Shown here piece after piece: positions 51,102-60,372 of a stretch of DNA of 64,000 bases. The notes under the pieces are model-generated. The model did no database searches and was not told the origin of the DNA. It saw nothing but the letters and a program-made list of their open reading frames with translations. The position numbers and the translations under genes are program-made. The first letter of the stretch is position 1. The number at the start of each line of letters is the position of its first letter. This DNA is from Alkalihalobacillus pseudalcaliphilus (GTDB taxonomy: Bacteria > Bacillota > Bacilli > Bacillales > Bacillaceae_D): positions 372,001 to 436,000 of the forward strand of contig NZ_JAQQWS010000001.1 in NCBI RefSeq assembly GCF_028610675.1, in the 5' to 3' direction.

Positions 51102-52907
51102 ATGGGAGTTATCGCACCATGGTTTTTGACAACTAGTATTTTCCTTGTTGGTTTAATAGCTATATATATGTTTAAAAAGCAATATGAAGATCACATCGTT
51201 TCTTCTGATTTGTTTTGGCGAGAAGCATTAAATGAATGGCAAGCAACAAAATGGTGGCATCGATTGCAGCGACACCTGTTATTTTATTTGCAATTTCTTA
51301 TAATCCTCTTACTTGTAATTGGACTTTCGAGACCGTATTTCGAAAATACAGAGCACATTGAAGGAGAACATATCTTTATCTTGCTGGATGGTTCTGCCTC
51401 CATGTTAGCTTATACCGAGCAAGGAAATACTAGGTTCGATGAAGCAAAAGATGAAGTGATGAATCTTTTGGAACAGGTTCATAAAGACCAATTTGTGAGC
51501 GTCTTATTAGTCGGGAATACCGCAGAGCCTATTGTCTTACAAGGTGAAAATAGCCGAATGATGAGGCAGAGTGTAGAAGAACTAACACCGAACTATGAAA
51601 CGGCTAACTTTGATTATGCTTTTTCATTTGTTGAGGCAGTGGCCAAAGAACAAGATATATCTGTACATATTTACTCTGATCGATTTACGATCGAGGCTGA
51701 AGATGAGCGAACATATCCTTATTATGTGTCTAATTTTGGTGAGGAAGAGGTCGACAATATTGGTTTAGTGAACTTCGTTTTAATGGATTCAGAAGAAAAG
51801 GCTTATATAGAAGTATATAACGAAAACAACAAGTCTTTTGAGGTGCCCATTCAATTAAGAGTTGATGGAGAATTATTAGATGAACAAATGTATACCGTTG
51901 AACCGGGAGCTAGTTATCTCGAGTTAGAGAGCGTGCCTAGTGGAGAGAAGTATGAATTATCATTACTTCGTGAAGATCAATTTTCGTTAGACAATACATT
52001 TATTAGTTTTCGTTATCCTTCAGCTGAACCGACTATTTATGCGATTGGTGACTTGAGTCCTTTTGTTTTACAAACTTTAAATATTCTCCATGCTGATGTA
52101 GTATCAGCCGATAAATGGACAGATATACTTGATCCTGACCCAAATGCCGTGATTGTCACAGATTCCGATATCTTACTTGAAGAGATTAATAGGCCTATTA
52201 TATTCATTGCTACCCATCAAGCCGGCCCACTTCAATATTCTAAAAAAGAAGTTTTATCACTAAAACCAGAACAATCATTTGAATCAACTTTATTTAATTT
52301 TCAAAATATCAGTGAAGTCTATATATCAGAGGCTAGACAGATAGAAAACGAGTTGGATACAGAAGTGTTAGTTAAAAGTGATGAAATTCCACTTATTGAA
52401 AAAGGACAGTTGGGACAAGTACCGTTTATTTCCATAAATTTTGACATTCATGACTCAGACTGGCCGCTTCACTATGGTTTCCCGATCTTCTTTTACCAAG
52501 CGATAGAAGAACTCGCAAATAATGAAGCGATGCTAGGTTATTTTGAACCTTCTGAGCACAGGGAAATTCGTTATCCAGACGTTGGCCAATATGACCTCAT
52601 TCATGAATCTGGTAAGGTTGTAACGACGCTTTCGTCTGATCAGCGAGAATTCCAGGCCCCAAAAGAACCGGGTTATTATGAGCTCGTCCATGAACAAGAC
52701 GATACCATTCGTTTACCTTTGTATGTGACATTACCAACAGATGAAAGAACCGTTCAGGCATTTCCTTCATTTGAGGGCGGTGAAACGTTGTCTGAACAAG
52801 CAAAAGAGCAATCGTTTCAAAATGACTTATTATTTTGGTTTGTGCTCCTAGCTTTCATCATACTGTTTGTTGAATGGGAGGTGTATCGTCGTGAATATCG
52901 AATTTAA
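51102..52907 (+). CDS. BatA-like membrane protein with VWA domain
   Basis: About 601 residues. Two N-terminal membrane segments (about 4-24 and 55-75) are followed by a VWA domain with the DxSxS metal motif in FILLDGSASM (about 88-250), a large extracytoplasmic region and a C-terminal membrane segment. The N-terminal layout matches BatA and related aerotolerance-type proteins. The ATG at 51102 is preceded by GGTGAGGGAG; an in-frame GTG at 51093 lies too close to the purine-rich site. It overlaps the next gene by 17 nt. Confidence 0.82.
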   Translation: MGVIAPWFLTTSIFLVGLIAIYMFKKQYEDHIVSSDLFWREALNEWQATKWWHRLQRHLLFYLQFLIILLLVIGLSRPYFENTEHIEGEHIFILLDGSASMLAYTEQGNTRFDEAKDEVMNLLEQVHKDQFVSVLLVGNTAEPIVLQGENSRMMRQSVEELTPNYETANFDYAFSFVEAVAKEQDISVHIYSDRFTIEAEDERTYPYYVSNFGEEEVDNIGLVNFVLMDSEEKAYIEVYNENNKSFEVPIQLRVDGELLDEQMYTVEPGASYLELESVPSGEKYELSLLREDQFSLDNTFISFRYPSAEPTIYAIGDLSPFVLQTLNILHADVVSADKWTDILDPDPNAVIVTDSDILLEEINRPIIFIATHQAGPLQYSKKEVLSLKPEQSFESTLFNFQNISEVYISEARQIENELDTEVLVKSDEIPLIEKGQLGQVPFISINFDIHDSDWPLHYGFPIFFYQAIEELANNEAMLGYFEPSEHREIRYPDVGQYDLIHESGKVVTTLSSDQREFQAPKEPGYYELVHEQDDTIRLPLYVTLPTDERTVQAFPSFEGGETLSEQAKEQSFQNDLLFWFVLLAFIILFVEWEVYRREYRI

Positions 52908-55671
52908 TCATCCATGGATGTTCCTATTTCTGGTTCTCGCTTTCTTATCTGTATTTTTCTTTGTAAGAACGATGAAAAATAAACAAAATAAAAAAGAGTT
53001 ACGCTGGATTGTCAGTATTCGCTCGATCGTCTTGGCTTTACTCATCTTCGCGCTAGCTGATCCTACCCTTGTTCTTACTTCAAAGGCTGTCCAAACTGTT
53101 TTTGTTGTCGATCGTTCAGATTCGTTAAAAGGAAAAGAAAATGAAACCGAGCAATTTATTTATGATGCGGTCCAAACTAAAAAGGATGAAGATGCGTTTG
53201 CAGTCGTTTCATTTGGAGAAGAAGCTCATGTCGAAAGACTTTTAGGTGAACAGAATACATTTACTCTGAATGAACGTCAAGCGGGTAGCCATACACATAT
53301 GGAGTCTGGTTTACAGCTGGCACTCAGTTTATTACCAGAAGGAAATGGTCGAATTGTTTTAATGAGTGATGGCTTGGAGACGAAAGGTGATGCCCAGCTT
53401 ATATCAAGACTGGCCGAGCAGCAAGGTGTAACGATTGATACGGTTTTAGTCGAAAAGGATATGCAACAAGATATTGCGATGAGCGAACTACAAGTTAGTG
53501 AGCACGTATATTTGGGAGAACAAGCTACTATTTCTTTTCAATTAGAAAGCACACAAACTACCGAAGCACTTATACGGATTCGTGTGAATCGAGAGGTTGT
53601 GATTGAAGAGAATATACAAGTGATTGAAGGGTTGCGTACTTATCAATATCAATACGAGGCAACTGAGCCGGGTCTACAAGTCGTCGATGTAGAAATAAAT
53701 GCTGAGCTTGATCAAATCCCTGAAAATAACCAGCTCACAGCGACATTTCAAGTAATCGGAGAACCAAAAATATTACTGGTAGAAGGAAAAGAGAACGCTG
53801 GACAACAATTAGCCACGGCCCTTTCAGCTACTAATTTTGGATTTGAACGTATTAGCCCTGATCAAATACCTAATAACTTAAATTATCTATTAAATTATCA
53901 AGCAATCGTTTTTGCCAATGTTTCGGGTGTTGCCGTATCTGAAGCAAAGATGGATTTGATTGAAACAGCAGTTCGACAATTTGGTGTAGGCTTTATGATG
54001 ACTGGAGGGGAAGAAAGTTTCGGGTTAGGTGGTTATTTTAAAACACCTATCGAAGAAATTCTACCAGTTGAAATGGAGCTAAAAGGGGAAGAAGAATTAC
54101 CTTCACTCGGAATTATGTTTGTGATTGATAAATCTGGGTCGATGATTGGTTATCGGATGGAACTAGCGAAGGAAGCAGCTGCCCGTTCTGTAGAACTACT
54201 ACGAACAGATGATACTGTTGGAGTTGTTGCCTTTGATAGTGAGCCATGGCAAGTGGTCGAGACAGGTCCCGTAAATAATATTGATGATGTTGTTGAACAA
54301 ATTACTTCCATTCAAGCTGATGGTGGAACAGAAATATACCGTGCTTTAGATTTTTCATATCCTCAGTTGGTGAATGAGTCATTACAAAGGAAACATATGA
54401 TTTTATTAACAGACGGTGATTCTTATGGAGGTGGAGACTACCAAAGTTTGATCGAAAGTGGTTTAGAAAATGGGGTTACTTTATCAACAATTGCAGTTGG
54501 TTCTGATGCGAACCATGGCTTACTAGAAGAGTTAGCTAAATATGGAAATGGACGTTATTATTCTGTTTTTGATGAAAGTACAATACCTAGTATCCTTTCC
54601 CGTGAGACAATTATGATGACAAGGACTTATATTGAAGATGAGCCATTCTATCCTCAACTTGTTCGCGATTCTGAATGGACCCCTTTGTGGGAAAATGGAA
54701 TAGCAGAAATGAATGCCTATATTGCAACAACACCAAAACAAAGGGCAGAGGTTATTTTAGAAAGTGAAAAAGAAGATCCAATTCTTGCCCGATGGCAGTA
54801 TGGGTTAGGTCGGACGATAGCTTGGACATCTGATATTGAAGGAAAGTGGTCTGGTAGTTGGTCTGCTTGGTCTGAGTGGTCAACCTTTTTAAATCAACTA
54901 GTTACATGGGTCCTACCATCAACCAATGATGAGAGCTTTTTTATTCATACGAACCATCATGGCTCGCAAACAACCGTAACGATTCAGTCTGAAGATGACG
55001 CCTCCTATTTATTAGGGGCTGAATTAGTTAACGATGTCGGGGAAGATGTTCGGCACCAATTTAGAAGGATAAGTCCAAATCAATATGAATTAACGTTTGA
55101 AGGTTATGTCGGTGTCCATTATTTACAACTTATCGATCAACGGGATGAGACTCCCCTTTATCAAACGAGTATTTCGGTTCCTTATTCAGATGAATACAAA
55201 CCACAAGAAGCCAATCAAGAGTGGCTGCAACAATTAAGTTCTTCTACCAATGGAGAGCATATCGAATCTGCTAATGAGGTATTTAGAGAACTCGTTTATC
55301 CAAAGGTAGAAAGACAGACGATTAATCATTGGCTTGTTTTACTTGCTTTATTATTATTTTTTATAGAAATTGTAATCCGTCGATTTGGTCTACTGAGTTG
55401 GAATAAAAAAATGACACTATCAAAAAATCTTAAAGAGAGCACCAATGAAAATCTGACGGCACTTCAAAATAAAATCAAACAAAAGCGTGAACATTCAACA
55501 AAGAAAACCGGCACATCCATAAACGATAAAGAACAGAAAACGACGACAAATAAGCAACAAGAAGATGTAGAGAAAACTAAACAACCTAAAAATAAAACGA
55601 AACAAGCAGAAGAAAAGCCAATAGAAGATAGAATGAAGAGATTACTCGATGCAAAAAATAAAAAAAGATAA
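52891..55671 (+). CDS. Large membrane protein with two VWA domains
   Basis: About 926 residues. Two N-terminal membrane segments (about 8-26 and 39-58), then a first VWA domain (VFVVDRSDSLKG, DxSxS intact), a GATase-like segment (about 290-395; ILLVEGKENAGQ, MMTGGEESFGLGGY), a second VWA domain at about 408 (MFVIDKSGSMIG), a beta-rich region, a membrane segment (about 813-831) and a ~95-residue Lys/Glu/Thr-rich cytoplasmic tail. The start is GTG after GGGAGG, inside the end of the previous gene. It is the last gene of the cluster. Confidence 0.82.
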   Translation: MNIEFNHPWMFLFLVLAFLSVFFFVRTMKNKQNKKELRWIVSIRSIVLALLIFALADPTLVLTSKAVQTVFVVDRSDSLKGKENETEQFIYDAVQTKKDEDAFAVVSFGEEAHVERLLGEQNTFTLNERQAGSHTHMESGLQLALSLLPEGNGRIVLMSDGLETKGDAQLISRLAEQQGVTIDTVLVEKDMQQDIAMSELQVSEHVYLGEQATISFQLESTQTTEALIRIRVNREVVIEENIQVIEGLRTYQYQYEATEPGLQVVDVEINAELDQIPENNQLTATFQVIGEPKILLVEGKENAGQQLATALSATNFGFERISPDQIPNNLNYLLNYQAIVFANVSGVAVSEAKMDLIETAVRQFGVGFMMTGGEESFGLGGYFKTPIEEILPVEMELKGEEELPSLGIMFVIDKSGSMIGYRMELAKEAAARSVELLRTDDTVGVVAFDSEPWQVVETGPVNNIDDVVEQITSIQADGGTEIYRALDFSYPQLVNESLQRKHMILLTDGDSYGGGDYQSLIESGLENGVTLSTIAVGSDANHGLLEELAKYGNGRYYSVFDESTIPSILSRETIMMTRTYIEDEPFYPQLVRDSEWTPLWENGIAEMNAYIATTPKQRAEVILESEKEDPILARWQYGLGRTIAWTSDIEGKWSGSWSAWSEWSTFLNQLVTWVLPSTNDESFFIHTNHHGSQTTVTIQSEDDASYLLGAELVNDVGEDVRHQFRRISPNQYELTFEGYVGVHYLQLIDQRDETPLYQTSISVPYSDEYKPQEANQEWLQQLSSSTNGEHIESANEVFRELVYPKVERQTINHWLVLLALLLFFIEIVIRRFGLLSWNKKMTLSKNLKESTNENLTALQNKIKQKREHSTKKTGTSINDKEQKTTTNKQQEDVEKTKQPKNKTKQAEEKPIEDRMKRLLDAKNKKR

Positions 55672-55849
55672 CGAAACGGCCAGCAGCGCCATGAGTGCCT
55701 AACATTTATACAAAACTTAAATGGTGCTGCTAACAACTCATCACAAACAAATATAAAAGTGTGGTTTGAACCTTTTAATTGATTGCCATTCATTCAATTC
55801 ATTTTAGTTATTGTTCAAGAGCGATACTTATACTTAAGAGTAGCACATA

Positions 55850-56132
55850 CACAGAGGAGCATGATTTTGGTAGTGGTAAGTAACGCTTCGCACATCAGCT
55901 TTAGATAACTTTGATACAAAACGCACATGGCGAAGCCCGGTTCACTTCGCCACCAACAAAGATGAAAGTAGTGGCGACTATTTAAACAGTGGGCCCGTTT
56001 ACAACTCCATCACCATGAGGAGTCCGTACGACCAAAAAGGGATCATTGTCCTGTTAAGGTCGTATCGCAAGATGGATGACTAGCTAACTTCAAGGCATAA
56101 CCTATCGCCCCTAAGTCCACCTTCATACAAAA
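55850..56132 (+). repeat. C fragment, D and B dispersed repeats
   Basis: 55850-55910 matches the 3' end of C (GGAGCATGATTTTGGTAG). A full D module follows with stem GGCGAAG/CTTCGCC, then a B module (55970-56132) ending in CTTCATACAAAA. Confidence 0.83.
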
Positions 56133-56169
56133 GTCGTGTAGCCTTTTATAAGGATATACGACTTTTTTT
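56131..56169 (+). terminator. Terminator following the B repeat
   Basis: AAGTCGTGTA pairs with TATACGACTT (one G-U) and runs into seven T. It may end transcription of the VWA/MoxR operon or of the repeat. Confidence 0.75.
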
Positions 56170-56313
56170 GCGTTAACTTTGTCAGATTGTACCGATAAAT
56201 TTTTTCGTGAAATCCTTATAATTAGAATGAAAATTAAGAAAAATTCATAGCAATATGTAAGGGCTTACATTATAATAAAAGATATTACTAAGATAAAAAA
56301 GGATGTGTAAACG

Positions 56314-56745
56314 ATGGAAACGAACTACAATGATTTCTCGGTACACATGTCAAAAGAACAGCTAAACCAAATGGTATATGAAGTAATGAGTGATAACTAT
56401 CGTATTTTTTGGGGTTTTAATGAAGGTAAAATGATTTTAAATATTTATAATAAAGAAGTTAATAATAAATTAACTTTTATTAAACGAACAGGTTCGATGG
56501 AATTAATTGATGTAGATGTCAAAAGCACAACAGTAGAAAAAGCCTTAAAAAAGACTACAAAAGACGTAGCCAAACATGCATTAAAGAAAAAAATAAAACG
56601 CGAGCGGCAAGTAGTCGAAGCAGAAATAGATTTGGAGCTTGAACGGTTGCAATGGTATCTCAATCAATCGGATTCCGTTTATGTGTTTAATATCAAAGCA
56701 ACATTAAAAGAACTAGTAGAGGAATTAGAAGACAGTATTACTTAA
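56314..56745 (+). CDS. Hypothetical protein, 143 aa
   Basis: A soluble protein with a mixed alpha/beta N-terminal half (about 10-75) and a lysine-rich helix near residues 80-100 (ALKKTTKDVAKHALKKKIKRE). No motif is recognised. AAGGATG lies before the ATG. It is a single gene followed by a hairpin terminator. Confidence 0.65.
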   Translation: METNYNDFSVHMSKEQLNQMVYEVMSDNYRIFWGFNEGKMILNIYNKEVNNKLTFIKRTGSMELIDVDVKSTTVEKALKKTTKDVAKHALKKKIKRERQVVEAEIDLELERLQWYLNQSDSVYVFNIKATLKELVEELEDSIT

Positions 56746-57114
56746 ATGAAAACGAACAAGTAATTCTTAATTGTATAGACGTGTAACTGTCTCTAAAGTT
56801 AATTAAATTTGATTTGATACTTTTAACCAAAACCTGTGACATTGAAACTGGATGCCATAGGTTTTTCTTATTTGTCGGCATTATACAGCCCGTGAAATTA
56901 AAATTGGACGTGAAAATCATAAACCGCAATGACCAACTCGTACCATTACACATAAGGTATACTACAAGCGAAGCAAAAGGCAGGAGAGCATACTCTTCAG
57001 ACACCATTATTCTAATCAATATAAAAATAATACATGTTCATCCTAGCATCTTTCATCAATTTATTTTAGAATAAGTAACGAGAGACTCATTTCAAGGTAT
57101 TTGAGAAGGAGAAG
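56746..57114. other. Intergenic region with terminator
   Basis: It holds a terminator-like hairpin (56829-56867, AAAACCTgTG with CAtAGGTTTT, then T). The open frame at 56814-57074 begins inside this hairpin and looks spurious. Nothing else is recognised. Confidence 0.55.
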
Positions 57115-58404
57115 ATGGAATTGACGGTATTAAGTGACCTCAGTCAACAAGAACTAGAAGAACAATTACAACAACTTGAAAAGAAATATGATCAATTTAA
57201 AGAAAAGGGACTAGCACTCGATATGTCTAGAGGAAAACCTTGTCCTGAACAACTAGATTTAACTAAAAAGATGTTAGATCTTGTTACATCTGATGACGTT
57301 TACAAAACGAACTCAGGTGTTGATATTCGAAATTATGGCGTATTAGACGGGTTAGCAGAAGCGAAAGAATTATTTGCTCCGATTTTAGGGGTAAAACCTG
57401 CAGAAGTAATTGTCGGAGGAAATTCTAGTCTGACGATGATGCACGACACGATTGCCAGAGCGATGCTTTTTGGTGTTGTGAATAGTCCTAAGCCATGGAG
57501 TCAATATGAAAAAATTAAGTTCATTTGTCCAAGTCCTGGTTATGATCGCCATTTTGCTATCTGTGAATTATTTGGTATTGAAATGATTACAGTGGATATT
57601 TTTGAAGACGGTCCAGATATGGATACGATTGAAAATTTAGTGAAAGAAGACCCAACAATTAAAGGTATTTGGTGCGTACCTAAATATAGTAATCCAATTG
57701 GCAACACTTACTCAGCCGAAGTAGTAAGGCGTTTAGCTGAGATGGAAACAAGTGCAAAGGATTTTCGTATTTTTTGGGATAATGCGTATGCGATTCATCA
57801 TTTAACGGAGCAACATGATGAGCTAGTCAATATTTATGATGCATGCGAAAATGCCGGTAACGAAAACCGTGTTTTTATATTTGCTTCAACCTCTAAAGTG
57901 ACGTTTCCTGGTGCAGGAGTTGCAGCAATGGCAGCAAGCCCAGAAAATGCAACCCGAACTAAAAATCAATTAGGCATTCAAACCATTGGATCGGATAAAA
58001 TCAACCAGCTTCGTCATGTAAGATTTTTTGAGGAAGAAGGTTCGTTACAAGAGCACATGAAAAAGCATGCGGAAATTATTCGTCCAAAATTTGATAAAAC
58101 GATTGAGTTATTTGAAAAGTTTTTGGGTGGAAAAGAGATTGCCAAATGGCTTCAACCTTCAGGTGGTTACTTTATTAGTTTAGATACTTTGGATGGATGT
58201 GCAAAAGAGGTAGTTTTATTAGCAAAAGAAGCTGGTGTTACACTAACGGGTGCAGGAGCAACCTATCCTTACGGTCAAGACCCATACGATCGTAATATTC
58301 GAATCGCTCCAACATTCCCAAGCCTAGACGAATTAGAATTGGCTATTGAGATTTTCTGCGTATGTGTAGAAATTGTTTCAATTAGAAAGTCACTAGCAGC
58401 ATAA
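57115..58404 (+). CDS. Class I/II PLP aminotransferase (aspartate aminotransferase-like)
   Basis: A 429-residue fold-type I PLP enzyme. The PLP lysine is in FASTSKVTFPGAGVA. Other motifs are MSRGKPCPEQLDLT, GGNSSLTMMHD, PSPGYDRHF, VPKYSNPIGNTYS and the C-terminal NIRIAPTFPS. The NIRIAPTFPS ending and length fit a distinct aspartate aminotransferase-like subfamily rather than AspB. The substrate is not certain. GAAGGAG precedes the ATG; a strong terminator follows. Confidence 0.87.
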   Translation: MELTVLSDLSQQELEEQLQQLEKKYDQFKEKGLALDMSRGKPCPEQLDLTKKMLDLVTSDDVYKTNSGVDIRNYGVLDGLAEAKELFAPILGVKPAEVIVGGNSSLTMMHDTIARAMLFGVVNSPKPWSQYEKIKFICPSPGYDRHFAICELFGIEMITVDIFEDGPDMDTIENLVKEDPTIKGIWCVPKYSNPIGNTYSAEVVRRLAEMETSAKDFRIFWDNAYAIHHLTEQHDELVNIYDACENAGNENRVFIFASTSKVTFPGAGVAAMAASPENATRTKNQLGIQTIGSDKINQLRHVRFFEEEGSLQEHMKKHAEIIRPKFDKTIELFEKFLGGKEIAKWLQPSGGYFISLDTLDGCAKEVVLLAKEAGVTLTGAGATYPYGQDPYDRNIRIAPTFPSLDELELAIEIFCVCVEIVSIRKSLAA

Positions 58405-58424
58405 TAGAACGATAATATGAAGGT

Positions 58425-58462
58425 AAGGGGCTTAGTAGCAGAGAATCTACTAAGCCTTTTTA
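58425..58462 (+). terminator. Terminator of the aminotransferase gene
   Basis: GGCTTAGTAG pairs perfectly with CTACTAAGCC and runs into T. Confidence 0.87.
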
Positions 58463-58508
58463 GTCTGTGCGATTATATTAAATAATAAGAAGAAATGATT
58501 CAATTATA

Positions 58509-58525
58509 ATTTCGCGTACCGTAAT
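58509..58525 (+). repeat. 17-bp junction repeat, copy 1
   Basis: ATTTCGCGTACCGTAAT, before the LacI remnant. It differs at two positions from the copy at 59049-59065, exactly 540 bp away. Confidence 0.6.
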
Positions 58526-58541
58526 GATTAATCAAAAAAAT

Positions 58542-59040
58542 ATATCGTAAACCAAGAGATTGGTTTTATTTGTGGCCGTGAATGGTTAAAGGGTGCAGAA
58601 AATGAAATGATCGATTTACGTGAGACAACGTTTATCCGTTATATACAAGAAGTAGGCGACTACAAGCAGCAACATGTTTTTATTGGTCAGTTTTCAGTTG
58701 AAGACGGTTATCAGCTTATGAAAAAGGCGATAGAAACGCTCGAAGAAAATCTACCAACCGCTTTTTTTGCAAGCAGTGATGTCATGGCCATTGGCTGCCT
58801 ACGAGCATTACACGAAGCGAATATTGACGTACCAGAGCGCGTAAGTATTATTGGTCTCAATGATATGTCGGTTTCTAAGTATGTATTTCCAGCGTTGAGC
58901 TCTATTAAAGTATATACCGAGATTATCGGTGAAACGGCTGTGGATACATAATGGAGAGGTTTGATGGACGTAAAGTATCAAAGATGATATTTGTTGGTAC
59001 AGAACTCATTCTTCGCCAAAGTGTTAAAACCATGGAATAA
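58542..59040 (+). pseudogene. LacI/GalR-family regulator, fragment
   Basis: The sugar-binding core is readable from IGFICGREWLKG through DLRETTFIRYI, FASSDVMAIGCLRAL and VSIIGLNDMSVSKY, but the DNA-binding N-terminal part is missing. The frame hits a stop at 58949-58951, and a shifted frame continues the homology (MERFDGRKV, FVGTELILRQSVKT) to a natural end at 59040. Truncation plus frameshift mark a dead gene. Confidence 0.82.
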
Positions 59041-59048
59041 AAAATAAA

Positions 59049-59065
59049 ATTTCACGTACCATAAT
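59049..59065 (+). repeat. 17-bp junction repeat, copy 2
   Basis: ATTTCACGTACCATAAT lies just after the LacI remnant. A third, looser copy (ATTTCACTTGCCAGAAT) is at 60357-60373, at the end of the gerC gene; a possible fourth (ATTTCATGTACCATATT) is at 36029-36045. Confidence 0.55.
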
Positions 59066-59182
59066 ATTATTAAAAATTTATTAAAAAAATCCAATAAGAC
59101 AAGATAAAAACGGAAGCACGACAAAGAAATGCCGGTTAGTCGTACAACGAAAATCTATTGCTGATCCATAATAGTTTTCATC

Positions 59183-59870
59183 TTGAGGGTTAGCTTGTAT
59201 GCTTCAATTAAACAGGAGAGTATTAACTATGCCTTAAGTCAACAGTTCAAGAAGGATATCAACTATGCAGACTTCCAAACCACGGAAATACATGGCGGAA
59301 CGGTAGGAAACGTATATCTAGTAACAGGGAGTGATGGAACCGCGGATGGTGAAAAGATGCCATACCGTATCGTGCTAAAAATCCAGAAAAAATGGTAGCG
59401 ATACGGAGATCCAACTTCATGGAGAAGGGAATATGATCTATATACGTCCGACATGGGTACGACATTCTCTGATACCTTTCGCTGGCGTGTTATCACGCCG
59501 AGATTAATAACGATAAGAATGAATGCCAGCTGTGGCTGGATATATCGATGGCGTAACTGTTTTAGATTTGACCTGTGACATGTATGAACAGGCTGCACTA
59601 GAGTTAGAACGCTATCAAGGCAAACTGTATTTGGAGCAACCCGCTGTACTCAGGAGCCTAAACCTGAGCCATGCAGAATTCATGAAGAATACGTATTTGC
59701 GTTACCAATCATGGCCGGTCGTCTACAATTATATACGTTTAGAAGATTGTGTAATGCCACAACACTTACGAAAAATGCTCATCGACATTGATGAGCACGC
59801 AGACGAGATACTCCTACTAATGTCATCTACATTGTGTTCACTAATACATATAGGGGTAGCGTCAGGATAA
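59183..59870 (+). pseudogene. Phosphotransferase-family (aminoglycoside/choline kinase-like) remnant
   Basis: The first part reads INYALSQQFKKDINY and GGTVGNVYLVTGSDG to RIVLKIQKKW, then an in-frame TAG. The homology resumes (RYGDPTSWRREYDLYTSDM), shifts frame near 59490 and again near 59535, and continues as YIDGVTVLDLTCDMYEQ to PQHLRKMLIDIDEHADE. The pattern fits the kinase N lobe and hinge of the APH superfamily. The catalytic half is not seen. Confidence 0.62.
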
Positions 59871-59885
59871 TGCGGATTAACAACG
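59852..59885 (+). repeat. 34-bp repeat, copy 1
   Basis: It contains GTCAGGATAATGCGGATT and is repeated with about five changes exactly 400 bp downstream (60252-60285). Each copy is followed by a hairpin. Confidence 0.55.
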
Positions 59886-60372
59886 ATAAGGAAATCCAGA
59901 TATTAAAAAAGCCTAATTTCTCGGTAGTATAAGTGAGAAATTAGGCTTTAGTTACTCCCGTTAACACACCCGTTTGCTAAATTTTAAAGTTCTATAAGTC
60001 TTGGTAACATTCATCTTTCCCTTTTTCCAAAAAATAATCTTATCTGGTTTGAACATCCCGACGATAAAGAGGGATTGGATTAAAAAATTTAGAGAAACAA
60101 ATAAGAATGTTATATTTATCTCTCCATTTAATGTAATACCAAACATCGTCAAGCCTGAAAACATTAATAAAAAGGTGTACAGAGCTACTTGTTTCCTAGA
60201 TTCTTTAAGGTTTTACAAAAATGATTATTTCTGGATTAAATATACCGATAATGGGGTTCCGTCAGGAAAATGCGGATTTACAACGTTAAACTATTTTTTG
60301 GGAAACAAAAACCTTGCTTCCCCAACGCTAAGCAGAAGAAGCAAGGTGAGTTAATAATTTCACTTGCCAGAA
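59871..60372. other. Region between the phosphotransferase and Ger remnants
   Basis: It holds a strong 15-bp hairpin (59906-59951), an open frame of 117 codons (60001-60354) I cannot assign, the second 34-bp repeat copy, a hairpin with arms CCTTGCTTC/GAAGCAAGG (about 60310-60350) and the third junction repeat. Probably gene debris. Confidence 0.45.
59906..59951. terminator. Strong hairpin terminator
   Basis: A perfect 15-bp stem AAAGCCTAATTTCTC (59908-59922, with 59935-59949) is T-rich on both sides. Confidence 0.75.

Larger units (their letters stand above)
55672..56313. other. Region after the VWA/MoxR cluster
   Basis: About 640 nt without a gene: degenerate D-like sequence around 55690-55760, a C-D-B composite, a terminator and the leader of the next gene. 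Confidence 0.65.

Noticed and set aside
10741..56132. CRISPR array from the many repeats
   Set aside because: Repeats are long, dispersed over tens of kb and mosaic; there are no regular short repeat-spacer units and no cas genes.
56814..57074. 86-codon frame after the 143-aa gene
   Set aside because: Its start lies before a terminator hairpin, with no ribosome site and no family resemblance.
60001..60354. 117-codon frame between remnants
   Set aside because: No recognisable domain, no clear ribosome site, and it includes the 34-bp repeat and hairpin; kept only as gene debris.
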